23,630 bases of DNA from DASUGM01 sp036274055 (GTDB lineage: Bacteria; Acidobacteriota; Vicinamibacteria; Vicinamibacterales; SCN-69-37), in NCBI GenBank assembly GCA_036274055.1, contig DASUGM010000310.1, positions 1 to 23,630 of the forward strand, read 5' to 3'. Position numbers and translations under genes: made by a program. The notes below the pieces were generated by a model. That model was given only the letters and a program-made list of their open reading frames with translations, did not search any database and had not been told where the DNA came from. Below, piece after piece: positions 18,294 to 23,460 of this stretch (positions within the stretch are counted from its first letter, which is position 1; each line of letters starts with the position of its first letter).

Positions 18294-19009
18294 ATCCGCG
18301 ACGCCCACCCGCTCGTTCCAGCGGTGCCGGACGGGGCGGGCTTGATCGACGAGATCGCCTGCGCGGGGGTCTGGCGTGCCTCGGCGGGAGGCGGCGAAAT
18401 CAGCCGCTGGTAGTACGGCCGGTTGTAGCCCTGCTCCCACCAGGCGTCGGCGAGCGGGTCGATCAACGGCGCGGAGGTACGGCGCAGGAAACCGGTGTTC
18501 GCCTCCACCACTTCGAGTGGCTCGAACATATCGCCCGCGGCAATCACCTCGTACATCCGGGCAATCGTCGGGATCAACAGGTCGTCGATCACGAGGAGGC
18601 CGCCAGTATCGATGGTGGGATAGAGGAAGTAGTACTCGAGGTCGGGAAACGGGTAGCCGTGCGGACCATCGATCAGGACGAGCTGATGCCGATGCGCGAA
18701 ATGATGCGCGGGTAGCGTCCGCTGCGTCGGCCCTTCGACAAACGTCGTCGTCGCCGCGTTCAACAGCGCGCTGCCCTTGACCTGGCTGATTGAGCCGCCG
18801 GCGTCGACGGCAAACACGGTGTGCGCGGCGGCCAGGTGCGAGAGCAGCAAGGTCGTCTTGCCGGAACCCGTTTCGACGGACTGCTCGACCCGACCAACGC
18901 CCGAAGCGTGCCGGACCAGCGCGTGCAGGACTGCCGGGCTCACCGAACCGGCGCCGTGCCAGTCGTCAGGCAGTGCGGCGATTTGCTCGACCAGTTTGAG
19001 GGGATCCAC
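18269..19009 (-). CDS. Class I SAM methyltransferase-fold protein (Methyltransf_24-like)
   Basis: 246 aa from GTG 19009, 10 bp after the upstream stop; no good Shine-Dalgarno, and non-ATG starts upstream are possible. The SAM-loop equivalent is VETGSGKTTLLLSHLA (45-60), with acidic D69 after the next strand (TVFAVD), then QLVLIDGPHGYPFPDLEYYF (109-128) and LLVIDD (138-143). Some members of this fold annotated as methyltransferases may lack activity, and GSGKTT replaces the usual GxGxS/T loop. It lies between a zinc-ribbon protein and the LuxR regulator. Its IDGPH region parallels the operon-terminal methyltransferase at 10629-11399. Substrate unknown. Confidence 0.68.
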   Translation of the reverse strand: MDPLKLVEQIAALPDDWHGAGSVSPAVLHALVRHASGVGRVEQSVETGSGKTTLLLSHLAAAHTVFAVDAGGSISQVKGSALLNAATTTFVEGPTQRTLPAHHFAHRHQLVLIDGPHGYPFPDLEYYFLYPTIDTGGLLVIDDLLIPTIARMYEVIAAGDMFEPLEVVEANTGFLRRTSAPLIDPLADAWWEQGYNRPYYQRLISPPPAEARQTPAQAISSIKPAPSGTAGTSGWASRMWRRFGRA

Positions 19010-19019
19010 GATTAGCGCA

Positions 19020-19775
19020 TCATACGTCGCCAGGACGCTTGCCGGCCGGCATTGCTCCGCTGGTGAGCCAGCGCGCGATCGCACCGAGCCCGGCATTGAC
19101 CAGGCCGATCGACGACGCGTCGGCGAACCAGCGATCGTCCTGCTCGAACGCCGCGAACGCGGTGTCGACCTCGCGTCGCGCGCGCTCCAGATGCATCGGC
19201 ATCGCCGGATCGACGGCCCGCTCGCCGGCGCGCTGCGCCTCGGCGGCGCGTAATTGCGCCACCAGGTCGCCGGCTTGTTTCAGATCGAGCATCGACAGCG
19301 GCGATCCGCAGTGCGCGCACGCCGATTGCCGCGACAGCTCGATCGGCGCACCGCAACTCGAGCACTGCACCTGCTGGACGTGACGACGGAGTTCGTCAAT
19401 CTGGGCCGGCGACAGCGGCCGCACGAAATCTTTTTCGCGCAGAAAATCCATGAACGACGTCAGCCGGCCGTGCTCGGCGGGGCATTTCAAGTACTGAAAG
19501 GCCGTGTTGCGTTGCCGATCGTGGGCGCGCTGCAGCGGTACGCCACAGCGAGGACACGAGGCGGCTGTGGGCGCCGGCCGCGGCGGCCCGGTTTCGGCGC
19601 ATTCGCCGATCAGTCGAAAGAGCGCCAGCGTCGCGCCGGGCGCCAGGCGCAGACTCTCTCGCGCGTCGAACCAGAACACCTGACACGCACGGCAGAGATC
19701 GATGACGATTGGCGTGCCGAGGTGGCTGTCGAGCGACTGTGCCGTCATCGGAGCACGACAGAAAGGGCAGGTCAC
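19020..19775 (-). CDS. Multi-zinc-ribbon protein (zf-TFIIB type N-terminus)
   Basis: 251 aa from GTG 19775, supported by GAGGTGAT a few bases upstream. Four or more Cys clusters: C3/C6 with C28/C31 (CPFCRAPM ... DLCRACQVFWFDARE), the classic zf-TFIIB pattern; C74/C77 with C98 (SCPRCGVPL ... LKCPAEHG), probably completed by a nearby His; and C138/C141 with C153/C156 (CSSCGAPI ... CAHCGSPL). The C-terminal 90 residues are helical and end in an ordinary soluble region. Such proteins are cytosolic and of unknown role; metal binding is clear, nucleic-acid or protein binding is a guess. The methyltransferase-fold gene starts 10 bp after its stop. Confidence 0.8.
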   Translation of the reverse strand: MTCPFCRAPMTAQSLDSHLGTPIVIDLCRACQVFWFDARESLRLAPGATLALFRLIGECAETGPPRPAPTAASCPRCGVPLQRAHDRQRNTAFQYLKCPAEHGRLTSFMDFLREKDFVRPLSPAQIDELRRHVQQVQCSSCGAPIELSRQSACAHCGSPLSMLDLKQAGDLVAQLRAAEAQRAGERAVDPAMPMHLERARREVDTAFAAFEQDDRWFADASSIGLVNAGLGAIARWLTSGAMPAGKRPGDV

Positions 19776-19816
19776 GAGATCACCTCACTCGTGGTCCGCA
19801 CGTCGCCGTCGCGCCG

Positions 19817-19851
19817 GTCGCACGTCGCACCTCGCACGTCGCACGTCGCAC
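19817..19851. repeat. Heptanucleotide tandem repeat, five units of GTCGCAC
   Basis: Units at 19817, 19824, 19831 (one C for G change), 19838 and 19845, with decayed units just before (from about 19802). The array lies in the 78-bp gap between the FmdB stop (19854) and the zinc-ribbon start. It is one of several locus-specific short-period arrays in the window. Confidence 0.9.
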
Positions 19852-19853
19852 GG

Positions 19854-20108
19854 TTAATGATCTTCGAGGCGGTGCTTTTCGATCTCGCGATCCATCGCCG
19901 CCGTATCCGCTCGGGCGGTCGAAGCGGCTTTCTTGTTCTTTGCATCGGCGGCGGCCCGGGTCTTGTCGCGCGAGCTCACGGCAAAGGTCGACGGCTGGCG
20001 ATCCAGCTCGACGCTCTGGCACGCCGGACACGACGGCGTGTCCTGGCTGCGAACGATCAGCTCGAACTCCGCTCCACAAGTGCGGCATCGGTAATCGTAG
20101 ATGGGCAC
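19854..20108 (-). CDS. FmdB family zinc ribbon protein
   Basis: 84 aa. N-terminal MPIYDYRC with C8/C11 and C27/C30 (CRTCG ... CPAC) is the FmdB/CxxC-CxxC regulatory zinc ribbon. The C-terminal half is charged and Ala-rich (about 45-84) and probably disordered or helical. The start is GTG at 20108; a TAGAAT box at 20115-20120 is only 6 nt upstream and there is no Shine-Dalgarno, so the mRNA may be leaderless. Members are widespread and small, with a proposed but unproven regulatory role. It may be transcribed with the following zinc-ribbon, methyltransferase-fold and LuxR genes. Confidence 0.92.
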   Translation of the reverse strand: MPIYDYRCRTCGAEFELIVRSQDTPSCPACQSVELDRQPSTFAVSSRDKTRAAADAKNKKAASTARADTAAMDREIEKHRLEDH

Positions 20109-20114
20109 AGACGG

Positions 20115-20120
20115 ATTCTA
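20115..20120 (-). promoter_or_regulatory. Putative -10 box of the FmdB gene (leaderless start)
   Basis: TAGAAT on the minus strand, 6 nt before the GTG start, 5 of 6 matches to TATAAT. No -35 box is convincing. The short distance leaves no room for a ribosome-binding site. Confidence 0.4.
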
Positions 20121-20131
20121 AGACAAAGACC

Positions 20132-20297
20132 GGTACGCGGGTACGCGAGTACGTCAGGGACGCAGGGACTCGGAACGAGGCTTCGCCTGGCCCACTTTTT
20201 CCAGGAGTCGTTCTTCTAAGAAAAGTCCATGCCGCGAGCGAAGCGAGCTAGCTTCCAGGGTCCCCGCGTCCCCGACGTACCCGCGTACCCGCGTACC
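20132..20297. repeat. Palindrome-bounded intergenic repeat, copy A (166 bp)
   Basis: Bounded by octamer arrays in inverted orientation: GGTACGCGGGTACGCG on the left and CGCGTACCCGCGTACC on the right. The core carries GGCTTCGCCTGGCCCACTTT, CCAGGAGTCGTTCTTCTAA and GCGAGCGAAGCGAGC. The core and right end are nearly identical to copy B. It occupies the 341-bp gene-free stretch between FmdB and the receiver gene. No transposase or ORF is inside. Confidence 0.88.
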
Positions 20298-20298
20298 G

Positions 20299-20445
20299 GG
20301 TACGCCGGTACGTCAGCGACGCGGGGGCTTCGCCTGGCCCACTTTTTCCAGGAGTCGGTTCTTCTAAAGGAAGTAGATGCCGCGAGCGAAAGCGAGCCAG
20401 GTTCCAGGTCCCCGCGTCCCCGACGTACCCGCGTACCCGCGTACC
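20299..20445. repeat. Palindrome-bounded intergenic repeat, copy B (147 bp)
   Basis: Directly follows copy A in the same orientation. Its left arm is shorter (GGTACGCCGGTACG), the core differs by several substitutions and single-base indels, and the right arm is the same CCCGCGTACCCGCGTACC. It ends 5 bp before the stop codon of the receiver gene. The two copies make a head-to-tail dimer. Confidence 0.88.
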
Positions 20446-20449
20446 GATC

Positions 20450-20803
20450 TTATTCCCCGAGAACGTCTTTCAGTGCCGCCGGATCGAGCGGTTTGACGAG
20501 GTGCCGATCGAAGCCGGCTTCGAGGCTGCGGCGCCGGTCGTCGTCCCGGCCCCAGCCGGTCAGCGCGACCAGGTGGATGCCGCGATGTTCGGGGCGCTGG
20601 CGGATGGCTCGGGCGACGTCGTAGCCATCCATCAACGGCATTCCGATGTCGAGGAACACGACTTCCGGCAGGAACTCATCGATGGCCTGCAGGGCGGATT
20701 GGCCATCGTAGACGACGCGCGTCGTCGCCCCGAGCAGCTCGAGCATGAGGCCGAGGCTGTCGGCGCCGTCTTGATGGTCATCGACGACAAGCACGCGTCT
20801 CAT
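20450..20803 (-). CDS. Stand-alone response regulator receiver protein
   Basis: 117 aa, receiver domain only (CheY-like). Acidic pocket D8-D9 (VLVVDDH), phosphoacceptor D52 (VVFLDIGMPLMDGYD), T82 (ALTGWG) and K104 (HLVKPLD). ATG 20803 is chosen since it begins the conserved MRRVLVVDD; the frame is open upstream to 21025 but that part reads through structured non-coding sequence. There is no Shine-Dalgarno; TATACT lies 9 nt upstream, and a strong hairpin plus U8 lies just beyond. No histidine kinase is adjacent, so its partner is unknown. The sequence style (GRDDDRRRSLEAGFDRHLVKPLDPAAL) is that of receivers often fused to hybrid kinases. Confidence 0.92.
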   Translation of the reverse strand: MRRVLVVDDHQDGADSLGLMLELLGATTRVVYDGQSALQAIDEFLPEVVFLDIGMPLMDGYDVARAIRQRPEHRGIHLVALTGWGRDDDRRRSLEAGFDRHLVKPLDPAALKDVLGE

Positions 20804-20812
20804 GTCCAAGGA

Positions 20813-20818
20813 AGTATA
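20813..20818 (-). promoter_or_regulatory. Putative -10 box of the receiver gene
   Basis: TATACT on the minus strand, 9 nt before the ATG at 20803, 5 of 6 matches to TATAAT. Transcription from it would give a leader of only 2-4 nt. It lies just downstream of the hairpin-U8 element, so the gene may have both a local start and a read-through transcript. Confidence 0.45.
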
Positions 20819-20826
20819 CCGGGGAG

Positions 20827-20891
20827 AAAAAAAACGGCAGGAGACGAATGCTGCAACCCCCTCCCGGGCTGCAATATCCGCGCTCCTGCCG
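20827..20891 (-). terminator. Strong intrinsic terminator-like hairpin upstream of the receiver gene
   Basis: On the minus strand: outer stem CGGCAGGAG/CTCCTGCCG (9 bp), a bulged C, stem GCGGAT/ATTCGT (6 bp, two G-U), a 2x2 internal loop, stem TGCAGCCC/GGGTTGCA (8 bp, one G-U), loop GGGAGG, then directly U8 (20827-20834). The three wobble pairs would be A-C mismatches if the plus strand were transcribed, which supports minus-strand RNA. It ends 23 nt before the receiver start codon, a position suited to attenuation. Confidence 0.75.
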
Positions 20892-20950
20892 GCTCGGTCT
20901 TGAACCCCGTGCGGGATGGATCCGCGGCGTTCAGGACAACGAGAGCGCGG
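20827..20950 (-). ncRNA. Candidate structured leader or small RNA ending in the hairpin-U8 element
   Basis: Upstream of the terminator on the minus strand is a hairpin at 20901-20933 (TGAAC/GTTCA outer pairs, GCGGAT/ATCC-GC inner pairs). CCGCGCTC (20943-20950) is perfectly complementary to GAGCGCGG (20878-20885), part of the terminator's 5' arm. Pairing of these two segments would enclose the hairpin and block the terminator, as in an attenuator or riboswitch. No promoter was recognised upstream. It could equally be a free small RNA. The rest of the 331-bp gap (20951-21134) holds another hairpin at 21034-21059 and a possible DinB promoter; nothing else is evident. Confidence 0.35.
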
Positions 20951-21033
20951 TACGCACATCACACCGGCGTGACGGCGCACCTGGATTTCCTGTAAGCATG
21001 CTGCGTGCCAATTTCGGCAAGCCAATGAACACG

Positions 21034-21059
21034 GAAAAACGCGACCGGCGGACGGTCGC
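21034..21059 (-). terminator. Second intrinsic terminator-like hairpin in the receiver-DinB gap
   Basis: On the minus strand: GCGACCG-TCCGC-CGGTCGC, a perfect 7-bp stem, then G and U5 (21035-21039). No minus-strand gene lies directly upstream; DinB is encoded on the other strand. It may stop antisense transcription coming out of the DinB region. Confidence 0.5.
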
Positions 21060-21119
21060 GAGCCAACCGGGAAGGTCGTTTCTACACGCGGCGGGAATCT
21101 TCTACACAGCCGAACGAAG

Positions 21120-21125
21120 TAGACT
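21120..21125 (+). promoter_or_regulatory. Putative -10 box of the DinB gene
   Basis: TAGACT, 9 nt before ATG 21135, fits TANNNT. No Shine-Dalgarno is present (GCTCGAACG precedes the start). No -35 box is clear. Confidence 0.35.
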
Positions 21126-21134
21126 GCTCGAACG

Positions 21135-21659
21135 ATGACCTACTACAGCAGTCACGATCTCGCTCGCGGCTTCCGCACCGTTCGACACAACACCATTCAA
21201 ATCGCGCAGGAAATTCCCGAGGCGAACATCCATGCCCGGCCGGCCGAGGGCACGCGCACCGTGCTCGAGACGCTGGCCCACGTCGCGTCGCAGTCGGTGT
21301 GGCAGCACGCGCTTCACGGCCGGGACCGCAAAACGTTCGTCACATTCGAAGATTTTGGCAATTACATGCAGGAGGCCGGCGCCTTCGCCGCCGCCCTGAC
21401 CAGCAAGGCGGCGGTCATCGCCGCGTTGGAACAGGAAGGCGCGAAGTTTGCCGCCTGGCTGGATTCGCTCTCGGAAACCGACCTGGCGACGACGATCGGA
21501 TTTCCGGCACCCCTCGATCCGCCGCAGAAATCACGCTTCGAGATGCTCCTCGGCGTCAAGGAGCACGAGATGCATCACCGCGCCCAGTTGATGATTGTCC
21601 AGCGGCAGCTTGGCCTGGTGCCGCATCTCACCCGGGCACGCCAGGCGAGAACAGCGTAA
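21135..21659 (+). CDS. DinB family protein (metal-dependent four-helix bundle)
   Basis: 174 aa. The DinB/YfiT-like metal triad is visible: H49 in LETLAHVASQS, then H144 and H148 in GVKEHEMHHRAQLMIVQRQLG. The four-helix arrangement and length are typical. Members include bacillithiol and mycothiol S-transferases and many uncharacterised detoxification enzymes; the thiol substrate here is unknown. It is transcribed alone, divergent from the receiver gene and convergent with the beta-barrel gene, with an octamer palindrome just after its stop. The first residues MTYYSSHDLARGFRTVRHNT support the ATG at 21135. Confidence 0.92.
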   Translation: MTYYSSHDLARGFRTVRHNTIQIAQEIPEANIHARPAEGTRTVLETLAHVASQSVWQHALHGRDRKTFVTFEDFGNYMQEAGAFAAALTSKAAVIAALEQEGAKFAAWLDSLSETDLATTIGFPAPLDPPQKSRFEMLLGVKEHEMHHRAQLMIVQRQLGLVPHLTRARQARTA

Positions 21660-21660
21660 A

Positions 21661-21766
21661 ACCCCGTGCGCCGGTGCGCCGGTGCGCCGATGCGCCCGTG
21701 CGGGGTCTCGGACCGTCGCGCGTCGCAAAGGGCGGGCGCACCGGCGCATTGGCGCAAGGCGCACGG
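21661..21766. repeat. Inverted octamer arrays at the DinB/beta-barrel convergent junction
   Basis: Left: GTGCGCCG units at 21666, 21674 and 21682, then ATGCGCCC and GTGCGGGG. Right, from 21735: GGCGCACC, GGCGCATT, GGCGCAA and GGCGCACG, the reverse-complement orientation. ACCCCG (21661) also pairs with CGGGGT (21101 + 560 = 21701-21706) inside the left half. The whole gap between the two stop codons is covered, so it may end transcription from both sides. Confidence 0.88.
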
Positions 21767-21776
21767 ACAAGCGTCC

Positions 21777-22397
21777 TTAGAACCTGACGCCGAACGCCGC
21801 GTAGAACGTGTGCACGCTCGCCTTGATGTCGGTTTCCCCGAGCAGCGGGGCATCGTAGTCGGTGAAAATCGTGGTGTAGCGGTAGCCGACGTCGAGCAGC
21901 GAGTGAGTGCCGATGTCAAAGCGGACGCCGCCGCCGAACGAGACCAGGGGCTTGTTCTGGGCCTCGACGTCCGAGATGGCGTTGCCGAGATCGACGCCGC
22001 TGACCGTGACCTCGAATTTCGGCTTGACGTGCGCGATCCCGAACCCCGCGCCGGCAAAGACGTGGATCGAGCCTTGCGGCGTGATGTACCGCACGTTGCC
22101 CATGAAATACGTCGCCGGCAGGATCAACTTGGCCTGAGCGGGCAAGCCTTCCTGGAATTCATTGAGTTCGTCGAGGAGGCCCTTTGGCAGGACGTCCTGC
22201 ATGTAGCCGCCCTCGACGTTGATGTCGATCGAGCCGAACGTCGCGCCCGCCAGGGCGCCGGCGAACGCGCGTTGCTGGGCGGCACTCGTCATGCCGCCGA
22301 TCGCCTGGGTGTAGCCCCCCTGGGCCAGAGCTGGCGACGTCGCCAGGACGCCCGCCACCGCAAATCCGACCACTGCACTCACACGTCTCATCGTCAT
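21777..22397 (-). CDS. Outer membrane beta-barrel protein (OmpA/porin-like fold)
   Basis: 206 aa from ATG 22397 (ATG 22391 also possible). Signal peptide MRRVSAVVGFAVAGVLATS, with cleavage after PALAQ. The mature part alternates amphipathic strands and turns (GSIDINVEGGYM, ATYFMGNVRYI, GSIHVFAGAGFGIAHVKP, PLVSFGGGVRFDI, HSLLDVGYRYTTIF) and ends HTFYAAFGVRF with the terminal Phe recognised by the BAM machinery. About eight strands fits a small barrel. No specific ligand can be inferred. A TATCAT box sits 7 nt upstream and a 7-bp-arm dyad just behind it. Convergent with DinB. Confidence 0.88.
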   Translation of the reverse strand: MTMRRVSAVVGFAVAGVLATSPALAQGGYTQAIGGMTSAAQQRAFAGALAGATFGSIDINVEGGYMQDVLPKGLLDELNEFQEGLPAQAKLILPATYFMGNVRYITPQGSIHVFAGAGFGIAHVKPKFEVTVSGVDLGNAISDVEAQNKPLVSFGGGVRFDIGTHSLLDVGYRYTTIFTDYDAPLLGETDIKASVHTFYAAFGVRF

Positions 22398-22404
22398 GGT
22401 CGCA

Positions 22405-22434
22405 ATGATATCCGTGTGACCCGGGCTGTCACAC
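22405..22434. promoter_or_regulatory. Promoter and operator dyad between the beta-barrel gene and the 66-aa gene
   Basis: TATCAT (22405-22410, minus strand) lies 7 nt before the beta-barrel start, with no Shine-Dalgarno. Immediately upstream is GTGTGAC-CCGGGCT-GTCACAC (22414-22434), perfect 7-bp arms around a 7-bp spacer. It covers the -10 to -35 region, so a repressor is more likely than an activator. The spacing (9 bp between TGTGA and TCACA) does not fit a standard CRP site. Confidence 0.5.
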
Positions 22435-22454
22435 ACGCCCGCGACGATAGGCCT

Positions 22455-22655
22455 ATGACCGCTGCCGATCCCCGCCGGATTGTCGACTTGAATGCGTACC
22501 GTAAGACCCGGGCGCGCAAGGCCCTGCCGCTGTTCGAAGGCGAGCGCGCGCCGCTTGGCGCCCCGGTTTCGCCGTTCCGGCCGCGCCCTGTGCTTTCGGC
22601 CCGTGCTCAGGCGCATCGCGCCCGCATGCTGGCGCACCTGGCGGGCGGTAGATAA
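22455..22655 (+). CDS. Small basic protein of unknown function
   Basis: 66 aa from ATG 22455, which opens the segment ADPRRIVDLNAYRKTRARKA. The frame is open further upstream only through antisense of the beta-barrel gene. It is Arg-rich and Pro-rich, with no signal or membrane segment and no Cys. The VDLNAYRK stretch has the look of a short conserved motif, but I cannot name a family. It is divergent from the beta-barrel gene, sharing its operator region, and convergent with the tryptophan dioxygenase gene. The opposite-strand reading of the same bases is not supported by any recognisable domain. Confidence 0.55.
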   Translation: MTAADPRRIVDLNAYRKTRARKALPLFEGERAPLGAPVSPFRPRPVLSARAQAHRARMLAHLAGGR

Positions 22656-22749
22656 GAGCGAATCACAGAGAGAAGGCCGAGAAACCCAGGAGTACTCTCT
22701 CGAGAGTTATCCCGCTCTTCTCGGGCTTCTCCCTGTGAATCTGCTCTTA
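22653..22749. repeat. 97-bp near-perfect palindrome between convergent genes
   Basis: The left arm TAAGAGCGAATCACAGAGAG continues with AAGGCCGAGAA. The right arm is TTCTCGGGCTTCTCCCTGTG followed by AATCTGCTCTTA, its reverse complement with a few changes. The centre holds ACTCTCTCGAGAGT, a second small palindrome. The first three bases are the stop codon of the 66-aa gene and the last three are the stop codon of the dioxygenase gene. A bidirectional terminator role is likely. Confidence 0.85.
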
Positions 22750-23445
22750 TGCTTTTCCCGCCGCGTCCGTCAGCGCGTTCCTGACGTCCCACAGGTCCGG
22801 GTAATACCGCACGTCGATGCGGCGGCCGAGCACCTCGACCGGCGTGCCTTGGGTGCCGATCACCTGGCCGCCGATGACGCGCTCGACCATCTTCAAGTGC
22901 AGGCCGCGCCACAGCACCAGGCGCTCATCCCAGTCGATCAGCCGTTCGGCGAGTTGAAAGAGCGCCTCGTGGGAGTGACTCTCGCGGTAGAGGGTCAGTA
23001 GATCAATTCCCGCGCGCTCGCGGGCGCGGGCGAAGGCCGCTCCGAGCTTTGGCGAAATCTCATGACTGGCCCGAAACCCCGGTGAGTCGAATCCGCTTCC
23101 GTGTCCGAGGGCGCGGCGCACGCCGTGGTAGTCCCACGGCGCGATGTGCTCGAGCATCAGCGTGTTGGCCGACACGAGATCGATCGCGTCAGTGGCGCGG
23201 CGCAACAGCCGCAACGCCGGCCAGACCTCGCCGCGATCGACGTGCAGGATCGCCTCGGCGACTTCGGCGCAGGCGAGCTTCAGCCACAGTTCGGATGCCT
23301 GGTGAATGGTCTGAAACAGCAGCTCGTCGCGATGAAGCATCTCGCCGGCAGGCTTTTGCAGCGCCAGCAGCTCATCGGTACGGAGGTAGCGCTCGTAGTC
23401 CGATTCGCCTCGTCCCGGCAGGACGGGCTTGTGGAGATCGCTCAT
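22747..23445 (-). CDS. Tryptophan 2,3-dioxygenase family protein (short form)
   Basis: 232 aa, shorter than typical bacterial TDO (about 280). TDO oxidises L-Trp to N-formylkynurenine with heme, the first step of the kynurenine pathway. Family features: YERYLRTDELLALQ (17-30), DELLFQTIHQASELWLKL (40-57) with active-site H48, WDYHGVRRALGHGSGFDSPG then R125 (Trp carboxylate site), WRGLHLKMVERVIG with probable heme ligand H183, and GTQGTPVEVL matching the GTGGT loop. All key residues are kept, so it is likely functional or a close homologue. ATG 23445 begins MSDLHKP. No kynurenine-pathway neighbour is in the window. Confidence 0.88.
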   Translation of the reverse strand: MSDLHKPVLPGRGESDYERYLRTDELLALQKPAGEMLHRDELLFQTIHQASELWLKLACAEVAEAILHVDRGEVWPALRLLRRATDAIDLVSANTLMLEHIAPWDYHGVRRALGHGSGFDSPGFRASHEISPKLGAAFARARERAGIDLLTLYRESHSHEALFQLAERLIDWDERLVLWRGLHLKMVERVIGGQVIGTQGTPVEVLGRRIDVRYYPDLWDVRNALTDAAGKA

Positions 23446-23460
23446 ATCCCATTCTGACTG

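Noticed and set aside
18840..18880. GSGKTT in the 18269-19009 product as a Walker A (P-loop NTPase).
   Set aside because: The Gly/Ala required five residues before the second Gly is Val, no Walker B follows, and the rest fits a Rossmann methyltransferase fold.
20885..20960. Possible tRNA on the minus strand because of GGTTCAAGACC, which resembles a T-loop.
   Set aside because: No acceptor, D or anticodon arms can be built around it; it forms part of a different hairpin.
20804..21025. N-terminal extension of the receiver protein to 21025.
   Set aside because: The extension is translated from the hairpin-U8 region and has no domain; MRRVLVVDD at 20803 is the natural start.
22414..22434. CRP/FNR-type site (TGTGA...TCACA).
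   Set aside because: The spacing is 9 bp rather than 6; kept only as a generic dyad.
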